64,000 bases of DNA from Utricularia gibba. Taxonomy: Eukaryota; Streptophyta; Magnoliopsida; Lamiales; Lentibulariaceae. Of this stretch, positions 12,401-25,550 are shown piece after piece. The stretch covers positions 186,001 to 250,000 of the forward strand of contig NEEC01000017.1 in assembly GCA_002189035.1 (NCBI GenBank), written 5' to 3'. A model generated the notes under the pieces. It had not been told where the DNA came from. It did no database searches and saw nothing but the letters and a program-made list of their open reading frames with translations. Every line of letters begins with the position of its first letter. Position 1 is the stretch's first letter. A program made the position numbers and the translations under genes.

Positions 12401-12828
12401 AAGGGAACACGGGTGTGGTTTATGCATAAACCATGCCCGTATGCCCTTGTAAGGTATACACGATCCAAATAAATATCCACTCGACTCGAATCACACCTAA
12501 AGATCGAACGCGACACACATGCACTCAGTTGGCGCATCGATGCCAGGCACCGCAATTGCGGTGCCTGAAAAGATAGGATGCATGATAGACACTACAACCT
12601 TTCTTTGCAGTGTCTAGAAAGGGACGAGTTCTGATGTTCTGCTTTCTATAGGTTACAGGGGCTTGATAAATATATTTGGTTACACAAACTGAAATCAGAT
12701 ATCAGCTACCCATGGCAAACATGTAAAGCGTAATATTGTCACGCAAAGCAAAATGATTGTCATGATACATGGACATCATAAGTGGATATGATCAAAACAA
12801 CAAAGGAAAAACAGAGGTGTAACGAACA

Positions 12829-13955
12829 TCATAGACCTCTCACAATCCCATTCACCATAACCTCACGTTCTGCACTATTGCTGTCCAGAAAATGATGTAA
12901 CTTTATGGGGTTACTCAAGATGACTTCAGTTACTCCTAGACGCTGCATTGTAGTTAATTGTAATGGCTTCCCTTTGATGATGTCTGCAGAAGCATTTCGA
13001 CGTTCTCGTAGGTCATTGTTTTCAACAGTAAGTATTTCTCCCAGTTGTGCGATGGCAACATTTGTTCGCTTACTCATTTCTTTCAACTTCTCCACCAAGC
13101 TATCAAGTTCTAGACCTTACCTCCTCTTCTTCTTCCTAGGTTCATCACCACTGGTTGGTGTAGTGTGATTACTTGTGCGGCCTCTAGGAGTCCCTCCTGA
13201 TGAGGGATACTCTTCATATGTAGAGGATGCATCATGTGATCTTTGGTCACCATTTTTTTCCGAGTCAACCTCCACTTCAGGATACTCAAGAAGATGCAAT
13301 GGTTGTTCCAAACCGGCCATAGAGTCATCAGCATGTTGTGTTGCATCAGCAGCATCAAGGACACATTCTGCAAATTCTCCGGTGGCTCTATCTTTGCCAA
13401 AGATGATGCACCAATCTGGATAGTAAGGCCAACGCTTAAACCACAACAAATTGTACACCTTCTCATTGTGCTGTACATGTAATCCATAAGTGTACATTAA
13501 TAATCTCATAGGAACTACCTACTACATATATATTAGAACAACAATACCTGTTTGAACTCCACCCACAAATCCTCACTAGCATCTACCATGTTTGTTGAGT
13601 TATCATACCCGGTATCTGACTTATTGAGAAAGTCAGATAGGGCATTGTAATCTTTTTTCCAGTTATGAATCTTTGATTGCATGTGGGGAGTACCTCTGAT
13701 ATCTGAGCCGGGACACAATTTGAGGAACGCCTCCTCTAGTGCTTGAAGGTAATTACCTTTGAATCCATTCTATGCTTTCCATCCACCTTGAATGATATCC
13801 TTTAGAGTGTGGATTAGAAAGCGCTCTTTATCAGGTTTCCACTGTCTTTTGGTCTTAATGTTATCACCACTTCTCCCACGTTTTGTTGTAAGCACGCTTG
13901 CTCCAACCATTTTTGCAACCAACACATAAGTGCGCAACCCATGACAAAACCACAA
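12829..13955 (-). pseudogene. Harbinger MYB/SANT-like accessory gene, copy 1
   Basis: Encodes the plant Harbinger partner protein with a Myb/SANT-like DNA-binding domain: KRQWKPDKERFLIHTLKD, NYLQALEEAFLKLCPGSDIR, HNWKKDYNALSDFL, then PDWCIIFGKDRATGEFAEC, a Ser-rich acidic linker and the basic DEPRKKKRR. The C-terminal exon (13098-12829) has the VEKLKEMSKRTNVAIAQLG helix. An intron lies between EFKQ (about 13550) and the second exon (about 13510). A TAG follows GGWKA near 13770, where copy 2 has GAG, and a TAA follows KKKRR, where copy 2 has CAA. So it is non-functional. In this superfamily such proteins act with the transposase in end binding and nuclear import. Confidence 0.8.
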
Positions 13956-14528
13956 TGCACGTGTAGCTCAATATGGCACAAGAAGTATAACAACATTATA
14001 TGGGTTTCAGGGGCACAATTCACAGCCATATTACTCAAAAAACATCACGCACACTAACACCTAGTCGCTCAATCCACGTGGTTAAGGTCATTCAACCGGC
14101 AAATGAAATAAATGCCTCAAATTCGAGAAAAAAATACCTAGTGCATCACCCAATACCCAATTTTTTGGTAAATCAAACTTGCTCCCAGAGTTGCATGAGC
14201 CGAAGATCCATGCACATCGCAACTCGAGGGTTTCGAATTCCTCAATTTGAATCTCACGTTTCTACATGTGGGGTCAAAATAGGATAATAAGATATTATAT
14301 TATACATAAAGGGTATATTAGAGAATTCATATTTTCGAGTATTGAGAACTTATGCATAAACCCTTCTAACAAACATATAAAATTGATAATCCCATATTAT
14401 TGAACCCTATCTACCAAACACATACTTCATTCTAAACCATTATTTATGAGATACAATAAACTAAAATTATCTAAACCCTTTTAATTTAAACCCACCTAAC
14501 AAACGAGGCCTTACATATTCAACAAATA

Positions 14529-17500
14529 TCATACCAATTTTAGCAACTGTTTTAATGTTCCATGCCTTTGTCGCATGTGTATATTTCTTTCATCATAGGA
14601 TCGATTATTGACTATGGCAATTGCTGCTTGACAGTCACATTGCAGGACAAATGAGAAGGAACCATGTTGCTTGAGCGGGATTCCAATCACATAATTTGTC
14701 AACCACTTGGCTTCAATTTGTACTAGATCTAATGCAATGAACTTTGTTTTTATTGTTGATCTAGCTATCAAAGTTTGTTTAGTATATTTTCAGGACATAA
14801 CTCCTCTTCCCAATGTGAAAATCATTTCACTTGTGGCCTTTAGCTCTTCTGTCTCAAATACCCAACTAGCATTATTGTATCTCTCCAATATAGTGAGTTC
14901 TTTATGATATTGAATGTCATAGTCATCAGTCCCTTTAAGGTATGTTAGCAACCACTTCACAGCTTTCCAATCGTTCTCATTTAGATTGTGTGCATACCAA
15001 CTCAATCTACCAACTGCATACGCTATATCAGGTTAGGTGTGATTCATTAGGTACATCACACTTCTCATAATCTGAGTATATTCACTCTGAGATACAAGAT
15101 CATCTGTATTTTTCATTAAGCTAATATTGAGATCATACAGAGTCCTATTTGGTTTCACATCATGAAAACTAAACTTTTTTAAAAGTTTCTGAATATAATG
15201 ACTTTTAGTTAAGAGAAACTCTTCTTCATTTCTCATGATTTTGATTCCCAATATGTAGCTAGCTTCACCCATATCCATCATCTTGAATTTTGAGGTTAAG
15301 AATTTCTTGGCCTCTAGTAAAGTGTCTAGGTTTGGTCCAAAGAGCAGTATATCATCCACATAAAAATGGTTATGATCACACATTGATTATTAAAAGTCTT
15401 AGAATAAACATATCTCTCAACTATATTTGATTTGAAGCTTGATATTATGACTTCATCAAATTTTTTATGCCACTGTTTAGGTGTTTGTTTCAAGTCATAT
15501 AGAGACTTCTTTAGTTGACATACCTTATGTTCGTCTCCAACTTTTATACAACCCTTAGGCTGAAATATGTAGATTTTTTCTTCTAATTCACCATTTAAGA
15601 ATGCTATTTTGACATCTATTTGGTGAACTGTCCAATTGTCCACAGATGCCATTGCAAATAGTACTCGTAGTTGTATGGCAAAGAAGTGAACTATTGAGGC
15701 AAATGTCTCAAACTAGTCAACACCTGGTTTTTATGTGGAACCTTTTACTACAAGTTAAGCCTTGTATTTATTTACTTTACCATTTGTAAGGAGTTTTTTT
15801 TTAAGATGCGTTTGCTCTCGATCGACTTTGCTCCAAGGGGTAGGTCCACTACTTCCCATATATTGTTCTTATAGATTGAATCTATCTCATTGTCAATGGT
15901 CTTCATCCACAATATAGTATTTGGGGAAGTAATTGCATTAAGGCAAGTTAGAGGATCTCCAATGGTGAGATACACATAAAAGTCATCGCCGAAGCTAGAG
16001 TATGTCCTTTGAATTTTGTTTTGTCTTAGAGACACTTCTTCTAAGGGTTCACTAGTTTCAATAGTTTAATTGGTAGGTATCTCATCACCATCTAGTTGAT
16101 TTTTTGCTAAAGGAAATATATGCTCAAGGAATTTTGCATTCTTTGTTTCTAGTATCATATGATGATTAAGTACATTATGCTTGAGTATAAGAAATTGATA
16201 TGCAGCACTTCCTTGTGTGTATTATATAAATAGACAATCATATGTTTTGACTCAATCTTCCTTTTTTTAGAATAAGGTAATATCATTTTTGCTAAACATT
16301 TCCACACTCTTAAATATTTAAAATTTGGTATGTAACTTTTCTATATCTTATATAGAGTTTTACCTATTTTTTTGTGTGAGATTCAATTCTGAACATGCCA
16401 AGCTGTGAGAATCGCTTTGATAGCACACAAATTTTTATGTTTTAAGATATGATAATTATAGCTTTTTAATTATGCTTTCATTGTTATTTTATAGTTTTAA
16501 GTATTTTCTTTATATAACTTAGGTAATATATAAATCCTTTGATTTAGCCAATCCTGTGTTTCAACTCAATTGTGAGTCCAACAACAAGTCCCAAAATTAT
16601 ATAAAGACACAAATATTTCGTGAAAGTCACCATGTAGTAGGAGGAGCAGAAGGCAATGAGTACACTACTATGGCGGCAGTCTGCAAGTCAAGGACAAGAG
16701 TAACAGAGTTGTCAGAGATCGTACTAACCTTGGGAAAGGAGAGAGAGCAATAATTATGAAGGAGAGAGAGTCAAGAGGAGTTTGGAGAGTTTCAACACAC
16801 ACACGGATATGGGGCTTCTCCTCCAACACGACAAACACTGAAACAGAGGGGAGAACAAGGGTGATTTTCTAGAGAAGAAAATATTTTCTAGTTTCCAAGG
16901 CCTGAAAGCATTAATGATTAGGTTGAAATGAAGAAGTTTTGAATAATACATACTCTTCCCCTTTGTTAGGTCTGATTTTCTTTATTTTCTTATCAAGTTG
17001 ATTTTCTACATCAGCTTTAATTAGTAAAAACTTATCGAATAATTTGCATTTATGTTTCAATGGGTATAGATAAGCATATCTAGGGCAATCATTACAAAAA
17101 GTAATTATGAACTTATTTCCACTTGTAGATATGCACATTTTATAATTACATACATCCAAATGAATTAATGCAAGAAATTCAGATTCTCTATGCATAGAAA
17201 AAACATGATTTTTTTATTCATGATTTAGCAGGTAAATCATGCAATTTCAGAATTAAATCTAATTATTGCATTCTTTTCAAATAGGTAAAGTTAACATGAC
17301 TTAGTCTAGCATGTCAAATATTAAAAAAATACATCATGTAAACAAAATAAACTTTATTCTAAAAAATAATAGAAATATTTATCACATATAACTTTTTATT
17401 ATCGATGTATCCTTTCTTAACAAAGACATTGTTTTTTATCACCACAACAACCTTATTACCTAAATTGATATCTATGCCACATTTATCCATCTAGATTGTT

Positions 17501-18570
17501 GAAATGATATCGGTCTTTATGACAAGAGCATGTTACACATCCTTCAAAATGATAGTCTTCCTTGAGTTAAACTTCAGAGTTACTTATGACTTTTTAGGCA
17601 TTGATGGGGTAGACATATTAGAAAACTTGATCACATGATTGTTATCCTTGAGTGGACTATAGGAGGAGAAATACTTCTTCGAACAAACATGATAGTTAGT
17701 TTCTGAATTCATAATTCATTCACCACTTGCCTTGATTAAGTTCAAATAATCGAGCATGGTAACAATCAACTCATTATTATCATTTGTCTGAGCCATATTA
17801 ACATTGGCTTTGGGAGGCTCTTTTCCAGCTTTGTCAATCTTCCTGTGCTTGTATTGTATTTCATAGTGCTCTATCTTACCATACACAAAACAATGCCCAT
17901 TTTTCTTTTTGATACTATCGTTAGTCGGAGCTAAGACAATATGAGAACTAGAATTTTTCGAACGAGATTATTACCTTGTTTTCTTGAGGACATTCGCCTG
18001 ATACTCATGATTGATAAACTTTTTTCCAATTTTCCTCTGCCTCTCCTCAATTGCAATGTAATTGATTTTAAGTGATCCAACGTCATCTTACGATCAAATT
18101 GGTGACTTTGTGCCTTGTAATCATCCCATTCTCTTGATAACTTGTGAATCAGTGACAAACTCCAGAGGCACGTTAATTTTCTAAGAATCCATGTTATCCA
18201 AGAGACAATGGAATTCATTGATCAGTACTAACCACCTCCTTGTCATCAGACATCCTCTATTTTAGGAAATTGATGACTACAAATTGAGATGTAACGGTCT
18301 CCTCTGCAGTGTATTTTGCAATCATCAACTTCCATATCGAGACAACATGTTTGTAGATTACATACACATTGAAGAGACTATCAATAAGGGTGATAATTAT
18401 AGTGTGACAATACACCTGGTTAGCTCAATCTCAATCCACAACAAGGATCTTAGAGTCTGCCTCTTCTTGTTTGGTGACATTGAGGGCCCATACAATGCTA
18501 TGCATATCTAACAATTTAAAGATATGATTTTTCCGGCATCGGAAGTTCTTTCCATCAATAGGTTCAATCT
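14529..18570 (-). pseudogene. copia gag-pol remnant
   Basis: Minus-strand pieces are recognisable. Gag: EPIDGKNFR near 18560 and LSREWDDYKAQ with MTLDHLKSITLQ at about 18150-18060 (UBN2-type). Integrase core: LIHLDVC and ISTSGNKFIITFCND at 17195-16911. RT: WMKTIDNEIDSIYKNN (about 15925), QIDVKIAFLNGELEEKIYI (about 15620), CQLKKSLYDLKQTPKQWH, the catalytic FYVDDILLFG (about 15360) and DMGEASYILGIKI. RNase H: ARSTIKTKFIAL (about 14760). These define Ty1/copia. Stops and frame changes separate every block, so no functional polyprotein remains. About 400 bases at 16540-16920 do not look like copia and may be a further insertion. Confidence 0.85.
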
Positions 18571-18790
18571 TTGCAGTGTCAGGGAACTATTAACCAACAA
18601 CTGGATGATTAAGAGATTGATCGTGATCACTAAAGGTAACTCATGACAAATGGGTCAAGACATGTGGATTGTCGGAGGTGTTGTGACATCGAAAAGCAAT
18701 GCATGGGTAATTGGAGCTACGGATAATATAGGAGTAGGGTTTTTATAAGAGGTGGTGGCTGGATCCAACGAGATAACTCCTTTATATTTT

Positions 18791-19182
18791 TGTAATATGC
18801 TGTCCTAAAGGGTTTTTCGATTTTCTAGGATTCAAGAGGCTCTTAGAGAACACTCTTTCGGTATAAAAAATCAGTATATATGTGTCTAATCCTAATGGGC
18901 TCGAGAAAAAATGAGACAAAATGTGGGCTTGGCCCTCACACACACGTGAGAGGCTTTCGGGTTGGTTTTACACCCTCTTGTGCATGTAGTTTTTTTGAGT
19001 TTCAAAATCCTCCGGAAAACAAACCCAATCTAATAAATTAGAACCCTACACATTAATGACTCAATTCATTCTTAAGTTCATCAAAACTTATAGGTTGGTA
19101 TTTCATATAAATCAGTTGAAGAGGACTTCAATTAGCAACGTGAGATATTTAACTTTTCTCCAATATCCATTATTTCCAAAAG
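18791..19182 (-). repeat. copia 5' LTR (right)
   Basis: Partner of the left LTR in the same orientation. It begins near TGTAATATGCTGTCC and ends near TTATTTCCAAAA. Divergence from the left LTR shows the element is old. Confidence 0.7.
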
Positions 19183-22100
19183 TATCTACAAATATATAGA
19201 AACCGTCAAAATAATAAATAAGATAATCACCATATGCAATTGATTATTTGGATTTTTTTAAAACGATTACTCAATGAGAATCGAAGACAAAACAAAAATA
19301 ATGGTTTTAAATCAATATAAAAAAATAGTTTTAAAAAGGGTTCACTTTTCTAAAATTCAACTATGTATGTTTGTGCATATCTTGAGAATTGATTCGTTTG
19401 CATTAGTTGTAGGGGTGTTATTTGAAAGTAATATAACTTATTAACTATTATATCATTATCTTTCGTTTAGTGGGATTATAGAATCAATTATGCCACCAAA
19501 ATAATTTCGCATCTTATGATAACTCATTTTTTCCTATATTCTATTTTAACTCCTTCATTTCACATTCTTGTTGTTATGACTTGCCCTCATCTTGCACGAT
19601 ATTATCTGCTTGGGAAACCCAACCCTTACTTCTTCTAGAGAAAAGATTTCATGCAAAATTAGGAGTATCTTTCTATTTTATCACATCTCCTTTCATGTCC
19701 TCAACTAATGTGAAATATCGTTACAAAACCTTTTGCCTTACATTCCTTCCCCCTCCTCTTAGATACTCAGTATTCTCGTTGAGTGCCTCCGCATCCCACC
19801 ATTGGCATGACATTTGATACCAAATGTCATAACTCACTCTTGCTTTGCACGATATTGTTTGTTTCAAACATCTACTTTTCACAGTTTTACATTCTTTCTC
19901 CTTTTGAGGAAAATACTTTATGTAAGATTAGGATGATCCTTTAATTAATGGAAATTTTAGTGTCATTGCAAAAGAAAATAAATCTTCATATCAAATAAAT
20001 TTATAATATCAAGTATTTAAAAAATATAAATTTAACACAATTTGCATAGTGAAATTTCAGAAATCACAAGGAGCAAGTTATTGTTATGCATTTTTCGTAA
20101 TCTCAAATTCAAAATACATTTTACTCTTAGTCCAAAGTAAAACTAATAACGCTACATAAATTCAATAAGTAAAATTAAGTAATCACGTAGAAAGTAACAA
20201 ATGTTGATTTTGTGCACAAATAACATCGAGATGTCTCAAGATAGTTTAGGTGATGTGATACTCAAGTTCGTAATATAATTTACGACTTGTCTATATGCAC
20301 ACTATAAACAATCAAAATCTATCCAGAGTTTTCTCATATTTTTGGCCTAGACAATCCTTTATATCATCACTCATTTTACACTTAGATCTATCCATATGCA
20401 AAATATGTGGAACTAGATCTATTCGGTTTTACTGGTTTTACTTAGAACTAATATTTACAATTGCATTCTTGATTCGTTGGTCTACATTTGAATCAATCTT
20501 TCGAGTTGCAATGTTGTTCACTCCCTCTCTTAGGTCTATCCGAGGATTGTTGAAAATAAATGCTAATGTACAATGAACACAATGGTAGATTATCTTATAA
20601 ATCCTAAACTAAATCACCTTTACACACCTCTAAAGTATCCCTAAATTTAACTACTCATATTTGATAAGTAAATCATGATCTCATTAAGATAAATTAAAGA
20701 AATTATTATAAACATTATGAGATAAACAAGCACAAAAACGAAATATTTACTAAACTAAAGAAAAAGTAAAATAAGTTCTATTTTTCATTTGCTACTGTTC
20801 ATAATTTGGAATAATAGTCCTTAACTGGGTTTTGATGCTTGTTTTTTACATTGGAGGTTTTTCTTCTGAAAATTGTCTTCTTCTTCTTTTGTTCTTTTAT
20901 TGGTTTTGTGTTGTCCATGTTCTCTCTTTGTTACCTCTCTTTTGTAGTTTCTATTCCCTCTAAAATATATTCTTCTCTTATTTTCCAATATAACTATGGT
21001 TTCTAGCAATTATACTATTCCTACCTTTTACTTTCAATTTGTTGTGGCAAAAGTTTCACTCATTGTCTCTTTCCTTTTGTTCTACAAGTTGCTACATGAA
21101 ATTCCTATCTTGCCCTTGATTTTAGGACCTTGTTGGACTCTAAATCCATTAGAACATAGAATGAGTCACATTAAAGGATTTAGCTCACATGCACACAAAA
21201 TTTTATCTATTCCTAAATGTTTGCAAAACATTTAAAATCATATAATAAATACTCATAGAATAATTAAAAAGTTACAATTTTTATATTCTAAAAATATAAA
21301 AATTCGTGTGTTATCACCCTTATATTTAAGTATGTCTCCTCCTTTATCTATAATTAATATTGGATACATGTAGATAGATTATGTCAAGTGTGTCTTATTA
21401 AAGATGTTCGATTAAACTCTTCTTCGTGATGTTTGAGGTCAATCTAAAACTTTTCCACACTCCATTAGGTTATGCAGTATTAAAAAGCACGATAGTAAAG
21501 AAAATATTATGAAAAATGAAATCAAATCCTAAATTAAATTTCAAAGAACATAATAAAATAATCTCACCCGTTGACATTTGCACAAGCAAGACTTCATCAC
21601 AAATTGTTAGCTATAAGCACCTACACGGGTATGTTCGACTCTAACTTATGAAAACTGATAAAAAATGAAAAGAAACTAAACCAACATACAGTGGACTCAA
21701 TTTTATACTCCTATACTAACTTAAAGATTTCGATACTTCCAACAGCTTGATATTCTAGCATATGGTGGAGATTTGCTAGATTTTTTTTGATGATGTTATA
21801 CCAATTTTTTTCTCTAAATCTTATAAGATATCGTTTAAATCTTCTAAGATGAATCTTATCTTAAACGAAAATTTTTAACTAAGTCTTTATCTAGATAATT
21901 CAAATTTTAACTCCGCCAACAATGAATCTAATTTTCATGGATTTAGAGTGAAATCAGCATGAAAAATCATAAAATATATTTTTCTTTCAAAAAGATATAA
22001 ATTTTATTTAAAAACATAGAAAAATTGAAATAAAATAAATGACAAAAATCATTTATCAAAATCTAAATTTATAATTTTCTCATAACACAAGATAAAATTA

Positions 22101-22300
22101 AAATTTATAAAAATTAATTAGAATCGATTTAAAAGATTTAGTTTACAGATCCAATGGGCTAAATAACGTATAGACATGGAGTCATTGACTAATATTTGTT
22201 AACAAAATAAATGTGGGTCCCCCGTGAGTAGTGGATGAACTCACGCACACGGCACCCACAACAGGCTACAGGCCACATACATACGGATAGACGTGGATGG
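19183..22300. other. AT-rich intergenic DNA with retroelement debris
   Basis: I find no gene. Around 19570-19860 a motif common in plant LTR retroelements (CTTGCACGATATT, later GATACCAAATGTCATAACTC) occurs, with CTTGCACGATATT repeated as CTTTGCACGATATTG about 250 bases on; this looks like an LTR fragment. 21440-21960 is an inverted relative of 45960-46620. The rest is AT-rich and unassigned. Confidence 0.45.
21440..21960 (-). repeat. dispersed repeat, relative of 45960-46620
   Basis: Read on the minus strand, this block shares with 45960-46620 the order ATCTTA-AGATTTA repeats, GAGT-GAGTTTAG / ATTGAGTCC, CATTTTTCAT, TTTAGAGTCGA(A/G)CAT, GTGAGCACTT-like, and a TTTAATTT...TTTCTTTAC tail. It is probably a solo LTR family, strongly diverged. 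Confidence 0.5.
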
Positions 22301-23204
22301 AGCCAGGGCATGGGGACCAAATTGCAAATCGGTAAAAGTTGGGGGCGGGTGTTGTGAATTGAATTATCCCCCCCCCCCCCCCCTCCTTTTTTTTCCATGT
22401 ATCTATTATGCCTTCTTCTCATTTGATTACACCGACGATTCTTTCCGGTTCAGTCACTCCACCTGCGTCTCCCACGCTCCGTGTCTTTCCGCTTATTTGA
22501 GGCACCCCAAATCCTTCCTGCGGATTCAACTCCTCCTCCTCCTCCTCGGAATTCTGTCTTTCTCTCTCTGGGTGCCATGATCCAACAAGCGTGATGCAGC
22601 TACCGAGCAAGGGAAGGGACACAGATTATGATAATTGCCTCCACCCTTCTTGTACATTTTTCTTCTTAACAAATATATATATATATAGATATTGACGTAT
22701 ATCTCATTTGAATTTATCGCCGCACACACGCAAGGAACACTGGCATCAACACGGGAGACTCCCGGGACTCCTGCTCTGCTCTTGTTCCCCACCTCTTCTC
22801 GCTTCCAAGATTAGCCGTCTCTCTCTCTCCCCTGCGTGGAGCTACTTATTTGTATGTGATGTGGGTGCCTCTGTAGCCTACCGTGCTGTTGCTTCACGAG
22901 AAACAATCTGAGCCGTGCTTTTTCTAGTCCAGTTCCTTGAATCCCAATCCCCGCTCTCTTTCGTTTTTCCATGGTGGGGTTTTTTTCTTTTCTCTACTTT
23001 GTCTAATTATTGGGATTCTCAAGTCTTCCTGAGGATTGATTGTTTTTATCCCGTTTATGCGTACGAGAAAGGGCTTCTTTCCGTGACTACCGCTAATTTT
23101 GTCAGTGCCTTTGCTGTCTCGGGGGAATTGGATTTACCTCTTCCAGAAACTTCTTATCAAACTGAAAAAACCAGATCTTTGTGGGAGTTGAGGTTTTCAT
23201 TTGG
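22301..23204 (+). promoter_or_regulatory. promoter and 5' leader of the RING gene
   Basis: Contains a run of 16 C (about 22368-22383), CT-rich stretches (22520-22570 and 22820-22840) and TATA repeats (about 22673-22686). CT-rich leaders are usual for this kind of gene, and a leader intron is possible. Exact promoter and transcription start cannot be fixed from sequence alone. Confidence 0.4.
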
Positions 23205-25550
23205 ATGGGGAATAAACTGGGGAGGAGGCACGCGGTGGATGAGAAGTTCACAAGACCTCAGGGTTTGTACCAGCACAAAGATGTGGATCATAAGAAGCTT
23301 AGGAAGTTGATTTTAGACTCAAAACTGGCACCTTGTTATCCTGGGGAGGATGATAATGCCAGCGACCTTGAGGAATGCCCCATTTGCTTCTTGGTTCGTC
23401 CTTTTATTGTCTTATTTTATTTTCTGAACAGATGCTCGCTGGCTAATTGCAGGAAATTGCTTTAAGATGATCGAACTGTTGTATGGCTTTTATTTTAATG
23501 AGATATGAGCACATGAAAGTTGATTAGGTCCGTTGATTGTATGAAAAATGAGATTCTTTGAGTGTATTTCATGAACTTTTAGTAGTTGCAGGCCCAACAA
23601 GAATAGAATATAGCAGTTGTCCTTTCTGATGTCCAAGATTGGAATATACAGTTTCTATGTATTTTCTCTTATGCCGTGTTGTTCTCTTATCAAACTGTTT
23701 TCTACTTTGTGAGGATGTTTTCAGTACTATCCAAGTCTAAATCGATCAAGATGTTGCATGAAAGGCATTTGCACAGGTACAGAGGTTGTTTTCTTCTTTC
23801 AGAATGAGTATCACTTTTTGTTTGCTGCGATGTTATATGAAATTCTTTTCATGTATATTCCTTTTGCAGAATGCTTTTTGCAGATGAAGACCCCAAATTC
23901 GAACCGACCTACACAGTTTCCTTTATTTTCTTATAATGTATTTGTTGTTTTCTTTGTTCATAAAAAATTAATGTTGCTTTTAAATTTATTTAGATACGTC
24001 CAAGTATCTGTTTTAACCTTAACCTCTAAAAGATGTCCCTTTTGCAAAACTTCAAATTATGCCGTGGAGTATCGAGGTGTTAAAACGAAAGAGGAGAAAG
24101 GCTTGGAGCAGCTTGTGAGATGATTTACTCTGCCTAAGGATTTTCTTGTCCTATATAGAATATCCTGTGTCTATTCTCATGTTCATGCCTATTTTATAAT
24201 TTACGATATAGGAAGAACAGAGGGTTATTGAGGCTAAGATAAGAATGAGGCAAAAAGAGATTGTCGATGATGAGGAAAGGATACTGAAACAAAGAGAAAT
24301 GAGTTCTAGTAGTAGAAGAGGACCAGCTGAGGTTGAGTATACATCAATTGCAGGTAACTGACATTTTCCTCGGGGATTCCCGCGGTTTCAGTAACAGCAT
24401 TTGCTTATTGCATGTTTTTTGCACAGCACCATCAGTTTCCTCACCTGTAGATGAGATAGTTGATGCACATGAATGGGATACTGCGGGATCCATAAGACCA
24501 TTGCCTTGGCAAAGGCAAAATAGGTGATGAAATTGTTGTTATATGGTGATTGGCTTTACCAACGTTTTCTAAATGGTTGATGAAACTCAACTTCGTCGCA
24601 TTTTTCGGTAGTTCTGATGTGCATGATGCACTTCATTTTCTTAATCCCCAGAGATTGACTTCATAGCTGCTCCCCTGCTTGTTTAAAACTATTCATATGC
24701 GGTCCCTTTTGTTGTTGTGAATGCTCGATGGCATGGAATGTGGAACAGCATTAGTTACCTGTCAGAGTTTGTTGCTTCAGTGACAGCGTATGCATATCAT
24801 ATTGGACTCACACCGCATTTGCGTTCAGGGAAAATGATTTTGACATTGATCTTGAGGACATTATGGTTATGGAAGCCGTTTGGCTGTCCATTCAGGTGCG
24901 CCTCTTGGAACAACCGAACGTCTTTTAAGCTTCTGTTGTGCGCTGCTTATTGTTGTTGTTTGCTAAGGTCATTTGCTTGACTCGTAGGAAAGCGGCAGGC
25001 ATCGGGATCCAGCATCTTGTGATGCAGCTCATTCAGAAGAAGATGTAGCTGATGATGGCAGATCGACAACGGTGATGACTCCGGCATCTGGACCTTCATC
25101 CTCGTCGCCATCCAGTGGGCTTGCTTGTGCTATAGCAGCTCTAGCTGAACGGCAGCAAATGAACGGAGAGACCTCCATTAAATACACAGGAGACGTTTCA
25201 TCCTACAGCACCCCCTGCTGCAGCCAGTATCGACAGGGACAAGAACCCGCCAACTACTTTCAGGCTGACGGCGCAGTAACCACGAGCAACGACCCTGGAC
25301 AGTGGATGGATCGCAGGTCGGAGGTAACTGAACTTGGAACCAGCTATGGGGGCTATGATGAGTCTGAGGATGCAACAAGTCAAGCTGAACCCCCCACCAA
25401 GGAAACGAGGGCCAGAGTGGTCTTCAAGCTCAACAGATTGAAAGTGCTATCGTACCTGAGAGCTTTGAGGAGCAGATGATGCTGGCCATGGCGGTGTCGC
25501 TTGCCGAGGCTCGGACCAGGAGTAGCACCCCTGGAATTGCCTGGCACTAA
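23205..25550 (+). CDS. SIP5/DA2-like RING-type E3 ubiquitin ligase
   Basis: ATG 23205 opens [15 protein letters not shown] and TRPQGLY; MGN is a likely myristoylation signal. Exons: 23205-23393, 23725-23776, 23870-23915, 24033-24114, 24212-24353, 24427-24523, 24829-24895, 24988-25550. The split RING domain reads [57 protein letters not shown], then the [16 protein letters not shown] helix and [20 protein letters not shown]. This is the plant family related to yeast SIP5 and to the DA2/GW2 organ-size regulators. The conserved tail ([20 protein letters not shown], stop 25548-25550) is one frame off from the preceding exon sequence. A missing base in the C run at 25390-25395 would explain it; as written the frame stops at 25477-25479. 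Otherwise intact. Confidence 0.82.

Larger units (their letters stand above)
8978..14510 (+). mobile_element. PIF/Harbinger DNA transposon, copy 1
   Basis: The left end reads GGCCTCGTTTGTTAGGTGGG and the right end is its inverted complement (CCCACCTAACAAACGAGGCC, ending at 14510). The element is flanked by TTA on both sides (8975-8977 and 14511-14513), the classic 3-bp Harbinger target duplication. It carries a broken DDE transposase on + (to 10896), a MYB/SANT-like gene on - (13955-12829), an inverted array of 46-bp units (11268-11757), and the start of a gag-like ORF (12262-12400). It was inserted into an older copia element. The left terminus is tandemly duplicated (8978 and 9102). Confidence 0.88.
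7982..19182 (-). mobile_element. Ty1/copia LTR retrotransposon, degraded, interrupted
   Basis: Two related direct repeats (7982-8378 and 18791-19182) enclose gag, integrase, reverse transcriptase and RNase H remnants. On the minus strand they lie in copia order: gag near 18.5-17.9 kb, integrase at 17.2-16.9 kb, RT at 16.0-15.0 kb, RNase H at 14.8-14.5 kb. The LTRs differ visibly (I estimate 75-80% identity) and every reading frame is broken, so the insertion is old. A Harbinger element (8978-14510) sits between RNase H and the left (3') LTR and accounts for 5.5 kb of the length. No clear initiator-Met tRNA primer-binding site was found, so the inner LTR boundaries are approximate. Confidence 0.8.

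Noticed and set aside
16556-16753. 65-codon open frame inside the copia element
   Set aside because: No motif; lies in a non-copia insertion-like stretch and is probably chance.
25323-25345. GT...AG pair that would fix the RING gene's frame as an intron
   Set aside because: It would be only about 20 bases long, far below plant intron size.
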